DNA of 57,435 nucleotides, from contig JAUVWI010000017.1 of NCBI GenBank assembly GCA_030604195.1, positions 1 through 57,435 on the forward strand, in the 5' to 3' direction. The notes under the pieces are model-generated. The model searched no databases, had not been told where the DNA came from, and saw only the letters and a program-made list of their open reading frames with translations. The first letter of the stretch is position 1. Every line of letters begins with the position of its first letter. Of the stretch, positions 9,148 through 20,157 are shown piece by piece. This DNA comes from Spirochaetales bacterium. GTDB taxonomy: Bacteria; Spirochaetota; Spirochaetia; SZUA-6; DRHE01. The translations under genes were made by a program, and so were the position numbers.

Positions 9148-10546
9148 GCGGAAATCTCTGAGATTCTATATAGAGAGCCTTGGTTGTGCAAAAAACCAGG
9201 TTGACTCGGAAGTAATGATTGCCTCTTTAGAAGGGGCGGGGCTCACCTGGTCTGAAGTTCCTGAAGAAGCGGATATTATTCTGGTCAACACCTGTGGTTT
9301 TATAGCTGAGGCCAAAGAAGAATCCATAGAGACCACATTAGCCATCAAGGAAAAATATCCGCATAAAAAGGTGGTAATGGCCGGCTGCCTGGTCAGACGC
9401 TACGAGCATAATTTAAAGCATGAGCTTAATGAAATTGATGCTTTCTGGTCAGGCGCGGATCCTGCTGCGATTTCGGAAATCCTGCCGGACATCTATGACT
9501 TGCATGACCTCCATGGCCAGCCGGAGCTCCATAAACCCCATGCCCTGCCGGAGCAGCCGGAGGCTGCAGAAGCAGGGGCTAAAAGCCATAAGCGCGGCAA
9601 GAGGAAGGCGCAATACCCCTTGTTTGAGCGAAAACACCTGCTCTCTTTTCCCGGAAGCGCCTATGTAAAAATAGCCGAAGGCTGCAGCAACAACTGCAGC
9701 TACTGCGCTATTCCCCTTATCCGCGGAAGCTTAAAAAGCAGGCAGAGGCGGAGTGTGGTCAGGGAGGTAAAAGAGTTTATTGGCAGGGGAATATTTGAGA
9801 TAAACATTATTGCCCAGGACCTGGCCTCCTTTGGAGTTGATCGCGGCTCGCAGGAATTGGAGTTGCTCTTACATGACATCTCCGCAGTGAAAGGTGAATT
9901 CTGGATCAGATTGCTCTATATACATCCTGATCATTTTCCCCGTTCTCTGTTTTCCATAATCCGGGATGATCCCCGGATCCTCCCTTATTTTGATCTTCCC
10001 TTTCAGCATGCCTCGCCTGCTATTCTAAAGGCCATGGGCAGGAAGGGGTCAAAAGAGAGCTATCTCTCCTTGATAGAGGGAATCCGTAGGGATTTGCCGG
10101 ATGCGGTTATCCGGTCGACTTTTCTGGTGGGTTTCCCCGGAGAGAACAGGAAAGATTTCCTTACCCTTATCGATTTTATTAAAGCGGCGCAGCTGGATTG
10201 GGCCGGCGTATTCACCTACTCCAGGGAAGAGGAGACCAGGGCCTTTTCATTTACCGGAAAGGTGGCCAAAGGCACGGCAAGGCGGCGGAAAAGGGAAATC
10301 GAAGAGCTGCAGTTATCCATAACCGGGAAGAGGCTGGAGCGTTTTATCGGCAGAGAGCTTACCGTGCTGGTCGAAGAAGGGGTGCAGGGGGAAGATCTTT
10401 TCCTGGCCAGGGGCTATCTTCAGGCGCCGGAGGTGGATGGACTGACCGTAGTGCATGGCAGTGACCTGCGGGCCGGTGAAAGAGTATTGGTGAAAATAGT
10501 CAGGTGCAATGGAGTGGACCTGGAAGCGATAGTGAGTAATGGCTAA
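9137..10546 (+). CDS. rimO: Ribosomal protein S12 methylthiotransferase RimO
   Basis: This 469-residue radical SAM enzyme adds a methylthio group to an aspartate of ribosomal protein S12. The N-terminal UPF0004 domain supplies cluster cysteines in SLGCAKNQVDSE, VNTCGFI and AGCLVRR. The radical SAM motif is CSNNCSYC (near residue 183), followed by a C-terminal TRAM domain. The conserved N-terminus (FYIESLGCAKNQ) lies upstream of the first ATG at 9215. The frame opens only at 9134 and has no ATG, GTG or TTG before it. CTG at 9137 sits 7 nt after GGAG and is the best start; it overlaps the RodZ-like stop. An insert of about 40 residues rich in H, P and E separates the two domains. Confidence 0.88.
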   Translation: MPIKRKSLRFYIESLGCAKNQVDSEVMIASLEGAGLTWSEVPEEADIILVNTCGFIAEAKEESIETTLAIKEKYPHKKVVMAGCLVRRYEHNLKHELNEIDAFWSGADPAAISEILPDIYDLHDLHGQPELHKPHALPEQPEAAEAGAKSHKRGKRKAQYPLFERKHLLSFPGSAYVKIAEGCSNNCSYCAIPLIRGSLKSRQRRSVVREVKEFIGRGIFEINIIAQDLASFGVDRGSQELELLLHDISAVKGEFWIRLLYIHPDHFPRSLFSIIRDDPRILPYFDLPFQHASPAILKAMGRKGSKESYLSLIEGIRRDLPDAVIRSTFLVGFPGENRKDFLTLIDFIKAAQLDWAGVFTYSREEETRAFSFTGKVAKGTARRRKREIEELQLSITGKRLERFIGRELTVLVEEGVQGEDLFLARGYLQAPEVDGLTVVHGSDLRAGERVLVKIVRCNGVDLEAIVSNG

Positions 10547-12665
10547 AGGCTCTGATCCCTCTTACCTCAAGTACCTAAACAGCCGGCAGCTGGAGGCGGT
10601 GCTCCATTACGGTTCGCCGCTGCTCATCCTGGCCGGAGCCGGATCAGGCAAGACGCGGGTAATTACCACCAAGATCGCCCACCTGGTGGATCAGCAGCAC
10701 TTTGAGCCCCGCTCCATCCTGGCGGTAACCTTCACCAATAAAGCGGCTAAAGAGATGAAGCAGAGGACAACGGCTTTAGCGCCGGAAGCAGGAGAGGTGA
10801 TGATTCGCACCTTTCACTCTTTCGGCGCCTGGCTGTTAAGGAGAAATGCTTCACTCATTGGTTTGAGTCCTTATTTTACTATCTGTGATGAGCAAGATTC
10901 CCTCTCCCTGCTTAAAAGCGTGGTGAAAGACAATCTTCCCGGAGAGCTTACCGGGAGTGAGGCGCGGCGGCAGTGCAAAGAATTTTTGCACTGGATCAGC
11001 AGAGCCAAGGATTGCTGTCTTGGCCCGGATGATGATCTGAGCAGTTTATCCCACCATGAAGACCTGCCTGCGGTCTACCGCGCCTATCAGCGTTATCTGC
11101 AGGAGAGTGGTAATGTTGATTTTGGTGATTTGATTATGCGCAGCGTGCAGCTGCTTCAGGATAATCCCGAGGTAAGGAAGAGGATCAGACAGCGTTTCCG
11201 GGTTGTTTTAGTGGATGAATACCAGGATTCAAATATCGCTCAATTCCATCTGTTAAATGAGCTCTATGACAAAAGCAACTATATCTGTGTTGTGGGGGAT
11301 GAGGATCAATCAATTTACCGTTTTCGCGGCGCTGAAATGGAGAACATCCTGAACTTTGACCGAACCTTTCCCGGCACCATGGTGATCAGGCTGGAGGAGA
11401 ATTACCGTTCCACGGGTAACATACTGACCGCGGCCGGCTCAGTGGTCAAGAATAACCACAGGAGATTGGGTAAAAATTTATGGACGCGAAAGGAAGAGGG
11501 CGCGCCGATTCTGCTGGCCCATCTTGAAGACCAGGAACAGGAGGCCCGCTTCTGTTCCGATCTTTTAAAGAACGGCAACTACGGAGACACGGCTATCCTC
11601 TACCGTATGAACTTTCAATCACGAAGCTTCGAGACTCTCTTTAACCGTCTGGGAATTCCCTACCGGGTAGTGGGAACCCTGCGTTTCTACGAACGGGAAG
11701 AGGTGAAGGATGCTCTGGCATATCTTGTTCTGCTGCTCAACCCTAATAACTTGGTGGCTTTCACCCGGGCTATCGGTAAACCGCGCCGGGGGATGGGTGA
11801 AAAGAGCCTTGATAAGATAAAGGCGGTGAGCAGGGATCGCTCCATAGATCTGCTGGCTGCCGGGAAAGCAGCCCTTGATTCTTTGAGAGGCAGGGGGGCC
11901 GCCGGAGCAACAAAATTCTTAAGCCTGATGGACCATCTGGGTGAAAGGCTCGATAAAAGCAAACCGGCCTTATTGATCAAAGAGGTGATCACCCAATCAG
12001 GGCTTTATGATCACTACCGGGAGCGGGATCTGGAAGAGGGAAGCAGCAGGCTCAGCAATCTGGAAGAGCTGGTCAGCGCTTTGAGTGAATATCCGCCGGG
12101 CAGGGAAGGATTGTCACGCTACCTTGAAGATATATCCCTGAACAGCTCGGATGAAGACCCTTATGAAACCACCCCCAGGGTTACCTTGATAACGGCGCAT
12201 AATACCAAGGGGCTGGAGTTTGACCGGGTGATCATTACCGGGCTTGAAGAGGGTATTTTCCCCCTCTACTCGTGTATGGAGGGGTCGGCTTTTCCGGATG
12301 AAGAGGAACTGGAAGAGGAGAGAAGGCTTTTTTATGTGGCCATAACCAGGGCCAGGGAGAGGCTGGTTTTAACCACCTGCGCCAAAAGAAGAATATTCGG
12401 GCGTGAGCGGCGTCAGACTCCCTCCATGTTCCTGGATGAAGTGCCCGCAGAAATAATGGATGCTTATGGCCAAAATTCTATAGAGGAGGATTTTCCACTG
12501 GGATGCGGCGTTTTTCATGAACAATACGGCTCGGGTATTATCACCAAGAAGTGGGTGCAGGAAAACGAACCCATGGCAGTTGTCCGTTTTGAAAATGGCA
12601 GGTCAGCGCGCTTTTGCCTGAACTACACACTCCTGGAGCGGATTGCCGTAGATGATTGGTCTTGA
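10539..12665 (+). CDS. UvrD/PcrA/Rep-family DNA helicase
   Basis: The 708-residue superfamily 1A helicase shows all core motifs: Walker A in LAGAGSGKTRV (near residue 30), motif II in VDEYQDSN, motif III GDEDQSIYRFRGA, motif IV around ENYRSTGN, TAHNTKGLEFD and YVAITRARERL. It unwinds DNA 3' to 5' during repair and replication restart. The C-terminal extension (VFHEQYGSGIITKKW) resembles the Tudor-like tail of PcrA. It overlaps rimO by 8 nt and the next gene by 14 nt, so the cluster is one transcript. Confidence 0.92.
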   Translation: MAKGSDPSYLKYLNSRQLEAVLHYGSPLLILAGAGSGKTRVITTKIAHLVDQQHFEPRSILAVTFTNKAAKEMKQRTTALAPEAGEVMIRTFHSFGAWLLRRNASLIGLSPYFTICDEQDSLSLLKSVVKDNLPGELTGSEARRQCKEFLHWISRAKDCCLGPDDDLSSLSHHEDLPAVYRAYQRYLQESGNVDFGDLIMRSVQLLQDNPEVRKRIRQRFRVVLVDEYQDSNIAQFHLLNELYDKSNYICVVGDEDQSIYRFRGAEMENILNFDRTFPGTMVIRLEENYRSTGNILTAAGSVVKNNHRRLGKNLWTRKEEGAPILLAHLEDQEQEARFCSDLLKNGNYGDTAILYRMNFQSRSFETLFNRLGIPYRVVGTLRFYEREEVKDALAYLVLLLNPNNLVAFTRAIGKPRRGMGEKSLDKIKAVSRDRSIDLLAAGKAALDSLRGRGAAGATKFLSLMDHLGERLDKSKPALLIKEVITQSGLYDHYRERDLEEGSSRLSNLEELVSALSEYPPGREGLSRYLEDISLNSSDEDPYETTPRVTLITAHNTKGLEFDRVIITGLEEGIFPLYSCMEGSAFPDEEELEEERRLFYVAITRARERLVLTTCAKRRIFGRERRQTPSMFLDEVPAEIMDAYGQNSIEEDFPLGCGVFHEQYGSGIITKKWVQENEPMAVVRFENGRSARFCLNYTLLERIAVDDWS

Positions 12666-13521
12666 GAATAAGGGCTTAAAGAATCGAAACTATTCTGCTA
12701 TAGTAAATAAAATGGAGCTGATCAATTACCTGCCGCCAATTAAAAGAGCACGGGGCTACCGCCTTTATGATTACAAACAGCGGGTCTATCTTGATCTCTA
12801 CCAGAACGGCGGCCGGGCGATTCTGGGTCACCGGGCTTTCAGGCTTACAACTGTTATAAAGGATGTTATATCCAGGGGTACTATCTTTGACCTGCCGTCA
12901 ATCTATACGAAAAGGTTGGAGCAGGCCCTCCGCTGCCGGTTTCCGGAATTTCCCTATGTGTATCTGGCAGGCTCTCCTGAGGGGGCCCTGCGTACAGCTG
13001 CTCTCTATTTGGGCAGAGAAATCAGCAGCCGTGATATCTGCGATCCCTTCAGCCGGACAAAAAGAAGAGGTGCTATACTGCGGAGTTATCCCTTTGTGAA
13101 GGATGCTCAAGCCGAAGAGGGGGTTTCAGTGCTTATGCCTGTTATTCCCTTTGCCATGGGCGGTTCTCCCGCTGCTCTCTGCTTCCGCCATGAACCACCT
13201 GAAAGGTTTCCATTATCAGAGGTGATCTCGCCTGTTATATTAGCCGGCGCCCTGCGCGCCCTGCATGATCTCAAAAATTATTATCAACAGGCAGACTGGT
13301 TAAAAGAAGAGCTGTTAAAAGGAAAGAGGGGCTGGCTTCAGCAGGGTATATACATAACCGCGAATTTTAAAGAGGAACTTTATGCCGGAGTTTTCAAGAA
13401 CTTCCTTGCGGGAGGGGTGCTCCTCAATCCAGGTTATCCGGGTCCCTCTATTTTACCGGCTGAAGCTTCGCCGGGAGAATTAAAGCGAATGGTTGATCTT
13501 TTTGGTAAATATCCGGGATAA
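12652..13521 (+). CDS. Shrunken class III aminotransferase-fold protein, probably without PLP lysine
   Basis: The 289-residue protein starts like a class III aminotransferase or glutamate-1-semialdehyde aminomutase (RARGYRLYDYKQRVYLDLYQ, then ALGH-like ILGH). It ends with a plausible small domain (FLAGGVLLNPGYPGPS). It is about 140 residues short, and I cannot find the DE...K region that holds the pyridoxal phosphate cofactor. It may therefore have lost catalysis. It overlaps the helicase gene by 14 nt and precedes a small membrane protein. Confidence 0.6.
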   Translation: MIGLENKGLKNRNYSAIVNKMELINYLPPIKRARGYRLYDYKQRVYLDLYQNGGRAILGHRAFRLTTVIKDVISRGTIFDLPSIYTKRLEQALRCRFPEFPYVYLAGSPEGALRTAALYLGREISSRDICDPFSRTKRRGAILRSYPFVKDAQAEEGVSVLMPVIPFAMGGSPAALCFRHEPPERFPLSEVISPVILAGALRALHDLKNYYQQADWLKEELLKGKRGWLQQGIYITANFKEELYAGVFKNFLAGGVLLNPGYPGPSILPAEASPGELKRMVDLFGKYPG

Positions 13522-13528
13522 TAGGATT

Positions 13529-13828
13529 ATGTTGATTTCAGATCTGATTATGGTTTTAAGCAGACTTCTATTCGGGGCTGTGGCCACCTTCTTTGCCATA
13601 CTGCTCTGGTCTAAAACCAGGGATATAGCCTGGGTATTAGTGATAATTGGTACGTTGATATCCTATACAGAAATTGTTTTTATCACCCTGGAAAAGTTCG
13701 GCCTGGTGGGAAGTGAAATGTGGCAGGTGCAGGGGGTTCCGGTTTTTAAGCTTCTACTGGTTAATTTGCCGATGGTTTTCTTTACTGCAGCTTTTATTAC
13801 CATTGTTTTTAGAAAGAGGTATCGTTAG
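13529..13828 (+). CDS. Small integral membrane protein, unknown function
   Basis: The 99-residue protein has three predicted membrane helices (about residues 4-24, 30-52 and 70-92) and a basic C-terminus (FRKRYR). The ATG at 13529 is preferred over an in-frame start inside the upstream gene. Its stop lies 1 nt from the convergent bifunctional-nuclease gene. I do not recognise the family. Confidence 0.55.
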   Translation: MLISDLIMVLSRLLFGAVATFFAILLWSKTRDIAWVLVIIGTLISYTEIVFITLEKFGLVGSEMWQVQGVPVFKLLLVNLPMVFFTAAFITIVFRKRYR

Positions 13829-13829
13829 G

Positions 13830-14378
13830 TTACAGGTTTTTTTCAAATTCTTTGATCTTGTCGCGTATTATTGCCGCTTCTTCGTAATTCTCCAATTCCA
13901 CGGCATTTTCCAGCTGCTTCTGGAGTACGGTCAACTTTGACTCTGTTTCAGTTCTGTTGGTTTCTTTTTCCGGTTTCACCGTAGAAATAGAAATGCCTGC
14001 CTCATCCACTACCCCTTCGTCAATGTAGAGGGAACATTTACAGCGTACAGCCAGGGCAATACAGTCTGATGGACGGGAATCAATGATGAAATCCTCTCCC
14101 TCCTGGCTGAGCAGCAACCTGGCATAAAAGGTGCCCTCCTTCAGCTCGGTAATCTCGATCCTGGTAATTTTAACCCCGCTCCTTTCCAGGACTGAAATAA
14201 AAAGATCGTGAGTAAGGGGGCGGGGCATTTTATGATTGGCCAGTCCGATTAAAATTGATTGGGCTTCCAGGGGGCCAATGAAGATAGGCACCGCTATATC
14301 AGAACCCACCGGCTTTATAAGCACTGCGCTGCCCTGTTCCGCCTTTGCCACTGTCCACACCTCTGCGGGTACCAACAT
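13830..14378 (-). CDS. Bifunctional nuclease-domain protein (DUF151) with UvrB/UvrC motif
   Basis: Residues about 1-130 form the bifunctional DNase/RNase (DUF151) domain, with ALGLANHK-like ILIGLANHKMPRPLTHD and SRPSDCIALAVR. Residues about 145-180 carry a UvrB/UvrC motif (LENYEEAAIIRDKIKEFE). The 182-residue length is normal for the family. Plant and bacterial members have been reported with nuclease activity, but the biological role is uncertain. It lies 88 nt downstream of lon on the same strand. Confidence 0.82.
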   Translation of the reverse strand: MLVPAEVWTVAKAEQGSAVLIKPVGSDIAVPIFIGPLEAQSILIGLANHKMPRPLTHDLFISVLERSGVKITRIEITELKEGTFYARLLLSQEGEDFIIDSRPSDCIALAVRCKCSLYIDEGVVDEAGISISTVKPEKETNRTETESKLTVLQKQLENAVELENYEEAAIIRDKIKEFEKNL

Positions 14379-14466
14379 TACTCTTTCATGCTCCTTGTAC
14401 TATAAATAATAGATAAAAAAGCTGCTCCTGGCAAGCCAAACCTGCTAAATAGATCAGGAAGCCCTA

Positions 14467-16866
14467 TTATTTATTTTTAATCTTCAGAGCGGGAAAGAGT
14501 ATCAGCAGGGCATCGATAATGAAATCTGAAAAGAAAAATTGAAGCGAAGAGAGCACTTCTTTAGGAAGCTCATCGATATCTTTGCGATTCTTTTCCGGCA
14601 TTAGAACCCTGGTCATCTGGTATCTGTGAGCGGCCAGAACCTTTTCCTTAACGCCGCCGATGGGTAGTAATCGTCCGGTCAGGGTTATTTCACCGGTCAT
14701 TGCCAGATCCTTGATCACCGGCTCATTAGTAAGCGCGGAGAGCAGGGCGGCAACAATAGTAATTCCGGCGGAAGGCCCGTCCTTGGGTATTGCTCCTTCA
14801 GGTATGTGAATATGAATATCCTTCCGGCGGTTGAAGTCCGGCTTTATATTAAAGTATGCGGCATTGGCTCTTAAAAAAGAGAGCGCAGTCTGGGCGCTTT
14901 CCTTCATTACCTCACCCATGTTGCCGGTAAGGATCAAATCACCCTTACCCTCGATAATTGCCACCTCCACAGGCAGAAGCACGCCGCCCATCTCTGTCCA
15001 GGCCAGTCCGGCGGCTAATCCGGCCATCCTGTCTTTGGAGAAGCCCTTTTCCTGGAAGCGCTCATTCCCAAGGTGTTTGCGCACACTGGTTTCAGTTACC
15101 GTAATCTTGAAGCTGCCGGCTCCCTTAGCGGGGGGGGCTTGCTGCGAATCAATTTCTGAAATTGTTTCCGCCAGGATTCCCTTTTTTACCGCCTGGCGGG
15201 CAATCTTACGCAAAATATTGGCAATCTCCCTCTCAAGATTGCGAACTCCGGCTTCCATGGTATAGCTGCGGATTATTTTTACCAGCGATGGTCTGTTAAA
15301 TTTGATATCTGCCCATTGCAGGCCATTTTCATTTATCTGCTTGGGAATAAGAAAATCCTGGGCAATCTTTACTTTTTCAAATTCCGTGTACCCGGGAATA
15401 TGAATTATCTCCATCCGGTCGCGCAGGGGAAAGGGGATATTGTGCACTGAGTTGGCAGTAGTAATGAACATGATGTCGGAGAGATCGTACGGCACTTCGA
15501 GGTAGTGGTCGGCAAAGGATGAGTTCTGCTCAGGATCGAGAACCTCAAGCAATGCTGATGCGGGGTCGCCGCGGAAATCCGAGCTCATTTTGTCAATCTC
15601 ATCCAGAAGGAATACCGGGTTGCGATGTCCCGCTTTTTTCATTGCCTGGATGATCTTGCCCGGAAGAGCACCTACATAGGTTTTACGGTGTCCTCGAATT
15701 TCAGCTTCGTCCCTTACACCGCCCAGGGAGATACGGATAAATTCTCTGCCCAATGCCCTGGCCACTGACCGGCCGAGAGATGTTTTTCCGGTCCCCGGGG
15801 GACCTACAAAACAGAGAATCGGACCCTTTGTCCTTTCTTTGAGCAGGCGCACGGCAATAAAATCCAGCACCCTTTCCTTTACCTCTTTTAGATCGTAGTG
15901 ATCTTCATCCAGTATCTTCTGCGCTTCATCGATATCTTTGTTTTCTGAGGTGCGCTCTGTCCAGGGAAGGTCGGTTATCCACTCCAGATATGTGCGCAAC
16001 AGCGCCGATTCCGGAGAAATGGGCTGCATCCGGGCCAGCCGTTTCAGCTCTTTCTCGCATTTAACATGGATCTCCTCAGGCAGCTTCTTGGCTTTGAGCT
16101 TTTCCTCCAGCTCCTTAGCCCCGGTAGGGTCTTCCTTATCAGTGCCCAGTTCTTTTTGGATCTCCTTAAGCTGTTCGTGGAGAAAATATTCCTTCTGGGT
16201 TTTTTCCAGTTTTTTTCTTACCTTGGTGTTGATCTTGTGCTCAAGTTCCAGGACCTCGGTTTCAGCAGCCAGGATAGAGGCCAGGGTTTCCAGACGATTT
16301 TTAAGATTGGCAATGGCCAGCAGTTCAACCTTTTTTTCCACTACCAACGGAACATTAGCGCAGATAATATTTACCAGCTTATCAGGTATCCTGGTTTTTT
16401 CAATTCCGGCAATGATCTCTGCAGGTATTTTCTTATAGAGCGAACTATAGCGATTGAATTCTTTTCTTAAAATCCTCACTAAGGCTGAAATTTCAGGGTT
16501 GATCCCGGATTCCTCTCTTATTGGTTTTACCTGTACCCGGTAATACTCTTTTTTATTGATATAGCGGATAATATTTGCCCTTTCACTGCCCTCAACCAGC
16601 AGCCTGACTGTGCCGTCTGGGAGTTTCAGCATCTGTAGAATCCGGGCAACAGTGCCGACCTTGAAGAGATCGTTTTCGGTGGGTTCCTTTTCGGCTGTTG
16701 TTTTCTGGATTGACAGAAAAACAATTCTACCCTGGGTCATTGCCTCTTCAACAGCTTTAATGGAGCGTTTGCGGCCCACAAAGAAGGGAACCACCATCTG
16801 CGGAAATACAACCATATCCCTTAAGGGGATCATGGCCAATTCAGTTTTTACTGAAAACAGCTTCAT
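14467..16866 (-). CDS. lon: ATP-dependent protease Lon
   Basis: The 799-residue serine protease degrades misfolded and regulatory proteins in the cytoplasm. It has the N-terminal LAN substrate-binding domain ([16 protein letters not shown]), the AAA+ module with Walker [12 protein letters not shown] (near residue 352) and Walker [10 protein letters not shown]. The C-terminal protease domain holds the catalytic serine in [10 protein letters not shown] (near 675) and lysine in [11 protein letters not shown] (near 717). It overlaps clpX by 4 nt and closes the tig-clpP-clpX-lon operon. Confidence 0.96.
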   Translation of the reverse strand: MKLFSVKTELAMIPLRDMVVFPQMVVPFFVGRKRSIKAVEEAMTQGRIVFLSIQKTTAEKEPTENDLFKVGTVARILQMLKLPDGTVRLLVEGSERANIIRYINKKEYYRVQVKPIREESGINPEISALVRILRKEFNRYSSLYKKIPAEIIAGIEKTRIPDKLVNIICANVPLVVEKKVELLAIANLKNRLETLASILAAETEVLELEHKINTKVRKKLEKTQKEYFLHEQLKEIQKELGTDKEDPTGAKELEEKLKAKKLPEEIHVKCEKELKRLARMQPISPESALLRTYLEWITDLPWTERTSENKDIDEAQKILDEDHYDLKEVKERVLDFIAVRLLKERTKGPILCFVGPPGTGKTSLGRSVARALGREFIRISLGGVRDEAEIRGHRKTYVGALPGKIIQAMKKAGHRNPVFLLDEIDKMSSDFRGDPASALLEVLDPEQNSSFADHYLEVPYDLSDIMFITTANSVHNIPFPLRDRMEIIHIPGYTEFEKVKIAQDFLIPKQINENGLQWADIKFNRPSLVKIIRSYTMEAGVRNLEREIANILRKIARQAVKKGILAETISEIDSQQAPPAKGAGSFKITVTETSVRKHLGNERFQEKGFSKDRMAGLAAGLAWTEMGGVLLPVEVAIIEGKGDLILTGNMGEVMKESAQTALSFLRANAAYFNIKPDFNRRKDIHIHIPEGAIPKDGPSAGITIVAALLSALTNEPVIKDLAMTGEITLTGRLLPIGGVKEKVLAAHRYQMTRVLMPEKNRKDIDELPKEVLSSLQFFFSDFIIDALLILFPALKIKNK

Positions 16867-18113
16867 GCAGATTTTTTTTCATCGATCAGGGTAATCTCAG
16901 GTTTTTTGGATTCATCTACTACTTCTCTGGTAACGATAACCCTTTTATTCCCTTCAATAGAAGGAATGTCGAACATGATGTCGATCATGATGCTTTCCAC
17001 AATTGAGCGTAACCCCCGGGCGCCGGATTTTCTTTCCACCGCTTTCCTGGCAATGGCTTCAATTGCGTCATCTTCGAATTCCAGCTGGACATCGTCAAGT
17101 TCCATAGAGGCCTGGAATTGTTTGACAATTGCATTTCTGGGTTCTGTAATAATTCGTTTAAGGTGCTCAATTCCCAGTTCTTCCAGGGTAACTTCAATTG
17201 GCAGCCGTCCCACAAATTCAGGGATCAATCCGAAACGGGTAATGTCATCAGGATGAAGATGGCTGAAAAGTTCAATCAGGTCTTTTTCTTTGGTGGCCTT
17301 GATGTCCGCGCCAAAACCCATGGGGTGGCTGGATATTCTTGATTCAACAATGTTGTCAAGCCCGACAAAAGCGCCGCCGCAGATAAAAAGAATATTGGTG
17401 GTATCGATTTTCAGGGTATCCTGGTTGGGATGTTTCCTGCCGCCCTGGGGCGGTACTGACGCCACGGTTCCCTCTATTATTTTGAGCAGAGCCTGCTGCA
17501 CCCCTTCGCCGGAGACATCCCTGGTTATGGAAACGTTCTCGCCTTTTTTGGCTATTTTATCAATTTCATCTATATAGATAATTCCCTTTTCCGCAGCAGC
17601 AATGCTGTTGCCGGCATTCTGAATTAGTTTCAGCAGTATATTTTCCACATCCTCACCAACATAACCTGCCTCGGTAAGGGTGGTTGCGTCGGCTATGGCA
17701 AAGGGCACTTTGAGCTTCCTGGCCAGGGTACGGGCAAGAAGGGTTTTGCCGGAACCGGTGGGACCGATGATCAGCACATTGGCTTTTTCAATTTCCACAT
17801 CACCTTTTAGTTTTTTACTTAAAGCAATACGTTTGTAATGATTATATACGGATACGGATAGTACTTTTTTTGCTGATTCCTGACCGATGACGTATTCATC
17901 CAGATATTTTTTGATCTCCTTTGGCTTGGGAACATCTTCCTGAATTTCAGTGGTCAGCAGATCTTCCTCTTCATTCAGGATTTTTTTGCATACATTTACA
18001 CATTCATCGCAAATAAAAACACCGGGTCCGGCAATCAGGCGTTTAGCCGTATCTGCGCTTTTCCCGCAGAAAGAACAAGCCTTCGGGCCATCATTTCTTG
18101 TTATTTTGCTCAT
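16863..18113 (-). CDS. clpX: ATP-dependent Clp protease ATP-binding subunit ClpX
   Basis: The 416-residue AAA+ unfoldase feeds substrates to ClpP. The N-terminal zinc-binding domain has CSFC and CDEC pairs (about residues 13-38). Walker A is [11 protein letters not shown] (near 117), Walker B is [10 protein letters not shown], and pore loops include GYVGEDVE. The IGF-type ClpP-docking loop appears as the MGFGAD stretch. It overlaps clpP by 23 nt. Confidence 0.96.
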   Translation of the reverse strand: MSKITRNDGPKACSFCGKSADTAKRLIAGPGVFICDECVNVCKKILNEEEDLLTTEIQEDVPKPKEIKKYLDEYVIGQESAKKVLSVSVYNHYKRIALSKKLKGDVEIEKANVLIIGPTGSGKTLLARTLARKLKVPFAIADATTLTEAGYVGEDVENILLKLIQNAGNSIAAAEKGIIYIDEIDKIAKKGENVSITRDVSGEGVQQALLKIIEGTVASVPPQGGRKHPNQDTLKIDTTNILFICGGAFVGLDNIVESRISSHPMGFGADIKATKEKDLIELFSHLHPDDITRFGLIPEFVGRLPIEVTLEELGIEHLKRIITEPRNAIVKQFQASMELDDVQLEFEDDAIEAIARKAVERKSGARGLRSIVESIMIDIMFDIPSIEGNKRVIVTREVVDESKKPEITLIDEKKSA

Positions 18114-18711
18114 TTAATCCTCGTTTGAATACCATATCCACCAGGCCGTAAGCAACGGCCTCTTCTGCGGACATGAAGTAATCCCGCTCTAAATCTTTGG
18201 CAATAATCTCCTCGCTCTTTCCCGTGTGTTTGGCAAAGTAGCGAATCATCAGTTTCTTTATCCTGATAATCTCCCGGGCTTGAATACCGATATCTGCGGC
18301 CTGTCCCGTTACACCGCCCCATGGCTGATGGATCAAGACCCTTGAGGAAGGAAGAGCGCACCGCTTGCCGGGTGTTCCGCAGGTTAGAAGTAAAGCGCCA
18401 AGAGAGGCGGCCTGCCCCATGCAGATAGTCTGAACATCGGGTTTCAGGTACTGGATGGTGTCGTAGATTGCCAGCCCGGCTGTTACTGAGCCGCCGGGAG
18501 TGTTGATATACAAATGAATGTCCTTCTCAGGGTCCTGCGATTCCAGGAAGAGCAGCTGGGCTACGACCAGGTCAGCATTGAGATCACCGATCTCTCCGTC
18601 TATAAAAACAATACGGTCTTTTAAAAGCCGGGAAAAAATATCATACGATCTTTCTCCCCGTCCGGTTTGTTCAATTACAATGGGAACTAAAGTACTCATT
18701 TTATCATCCAT
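18091..18711 (-). CDS. clpP: ATP-dependent Clp protease proteolytic subunit ClpP
   Basis: The 206-residue serine protease forms the tetradecameric chamber used by ClpX. The catalytic Ser is in [12 protein letters not shown], the His in [10 protein letters not shown] and the Asp in LERDYFM. The start could be the annotated ATG or a second ATG four codons later (MSTLVPIV); the second fits the usual N-terminus. It is preceded by tig 20 nt away and overlaps clpX. Confidence 0.95.
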   Translation of the reverse strand: MDDKMSTLVPIVIEQTGRGERSYDIFSRLLKDRIVFIDGEIGDLNADLVVAQLLFLESQDPEKDIHLYINTPGGSVTAGLAIYDTIQYLKPDVQTICMGQAASLGALLLTCGTPGKRCALPSSRVLIHQPWGGVTGQAADIGIQAREIIRIKKLMIRYFAKHTGKSEEIIAKDLERDYFMSAEEAVAYGLVDMVFKRGLNEQNNKK

Positions 18712-18731
18712 AGGTTAAAGCTCTGTTGAAT

Positions 18732-20087
18732 TTAATAGTTTCCTTCAATCAAGTCCAGGAAATTTATACTCTTGCCGGGCTTTGCTTTTCCCTTTTCTAA
18801 AAGGAGATCATAGAGTTTTTCCTTTTTCAGATTCTCTTCCATATACTCCAGATAATTGCCTTTTTTAAGCTCTTCTTCCGCCTGCTTAATGGTAATACTG
18901 CGGGTTTCAGCGATCTTTTTGATCTCTTTTTTAAGCTCCTCTTTGCCTGTCTTGACTTTTTCTTCTTCGATCATTTTATTGACAGCCAGCATTAATTTAA
19001 GCTTACGCTCCGCAGAGGGGCGCCACTGCTCCAGCATATCTTCCTTTGTTTTATTATCTTTCTCCTTCAACTGTTCCAGCAGCTTTTTTTCATTCACGTT
19101 ATACTGGCCGAGAAAATTTCGCCACTGGGAGTACACTTCCAGCTCTATCATGGACTTTGGCAGAGGGATAGTCGATTTATCTGCAATCTGATCCAAGAGT
19201 TTGGAAATACTGTCAGCCCTGACCCGGCTTTTTGAGGTTTCCTCTATTTTCTGTTTGAGATCCTTTTTCAAATCCTCCAGGGTGTTGTATTTATCACTTA
19301 TATCCTGGGCAAGCTCATCATTAAGCTCAGGTAATTTCTTTTCTTTTATATTATTTACTTTTACCTTTAATTCGATATCTCTACCGGCCAGCTCCTTATT
19401 TTCAAAATCCTGATCGAAACTTTTTTTTATCAATTTCTCCTCGCCGTTTTTCATGGATAGAAGATCATCGTCGAACTGGTAGATGTTATAGCCGCTGCCC
19501 ACAATAAAGGCAAAGGATTCCCGCCTGGTGCCGGACATCTCAGCGCCCTTTTCATCGACCTCAACATAATCAATATTGATATTATCACCCTTTTCAACCA
19601 CTCCATCCTCTTTATCGATGAAATATGAGTTCTGCTCCTGCAAATTCTTAAGCTCGCGCTTTAAGTCCTCAGCCGTTATTTTAACTTTGAGCTCTTCATA
19701 CTCCAGCCCCAGATAATCGGAGAGTTTAATCTCCGGATAGGTGTCATAGGAAACGTCGTAAACGAAGTCCTTCTGCAAGTCCAGAGAGACTTCGGAATCT
19801 ACAGTCGGTGTAGAGTAGGGAAGGGGCTTGTGTTTAATTGACTCCAGAATATCTTCCAGGCTGCCCCGGATAATATTCTCCGTTGTTTCTGCTATCAGAG
19901 AATCCCCGAATTTGCGGATGAGAATATCGGCCGGTACCTTTCCTTTGCGGAATCCCTTGAGCTGAACCGTTTCGCAGTACTTCCCGACCAGGTTAGCGTA
20001 CTCTTCTTTAACGGATTTCTTTTTAACGGTAATTTTTAATTTAACGGAAGAGTTTTCCTGTAATTCAACTTCTTTGGTGGTAATCAT
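18732..20087 (-). CDS. tig: Trigger factor chaperone/peptidyl-prolyl isomerase
   Basis: The 451-residue protein shows the three trigger factor domains: the ribosome-binding N-domain with GFRKGKVPADI (about residues 44-55, the loop that docks on L23), a PPIase-like FKBP domain (about 150-235) and a long helical C-terminal domain. It meets nascent chains at the ribosome exit. It is the first gene of tig-clpP-clpX-lon, a conserved quality-control operon. Confidence 0.93.
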   Translation of the reverse strand: MITTKEVELQENSSVKLKITVKKKSVKEEYANLVGKYCETVQLKGFRKGKVPADILIRKFGDSLIAETTENIIRGSLEDILESIKHKPLPYSTPTVDSEVSLDLQKDFVYDVSYDTYPEIKLSDYLGLEYEELKVKITAEDLKRELKNLQEQNSYFIDKEDGVVEKGDNINIDYVEVDEKGAEMSGTRRESFAFIVGSGYNIYQFDDDLLSMKNGEEKLIKKSFDQDFENKELAGRDIELKVKVNNIKEKKLPELNDELAQDISDKYNTLEDLKKDLKQKIEETSKSRVRADSISKLLDQIADKSTIPLPKSMIELEVYSQWRNFLGQYNVNEKKLLEQLKEKDNKTKEDMLEQWRPSAERKLKLMLAVNKMIEEEKVKTGKEELKKEIKKIAETRSITIKQAEEELKKGNYLEYMEENLKKEKLYDLLLEKGKAKPGKSINFLDLIEGNY

Positions 20088-20157
20088 TATTCTGCCCTCA
20101 TTTTCCTAAAGGTTTTAATTCTATCGCCTTGTTCAGTCACAATTTAAACGCCCTTTA

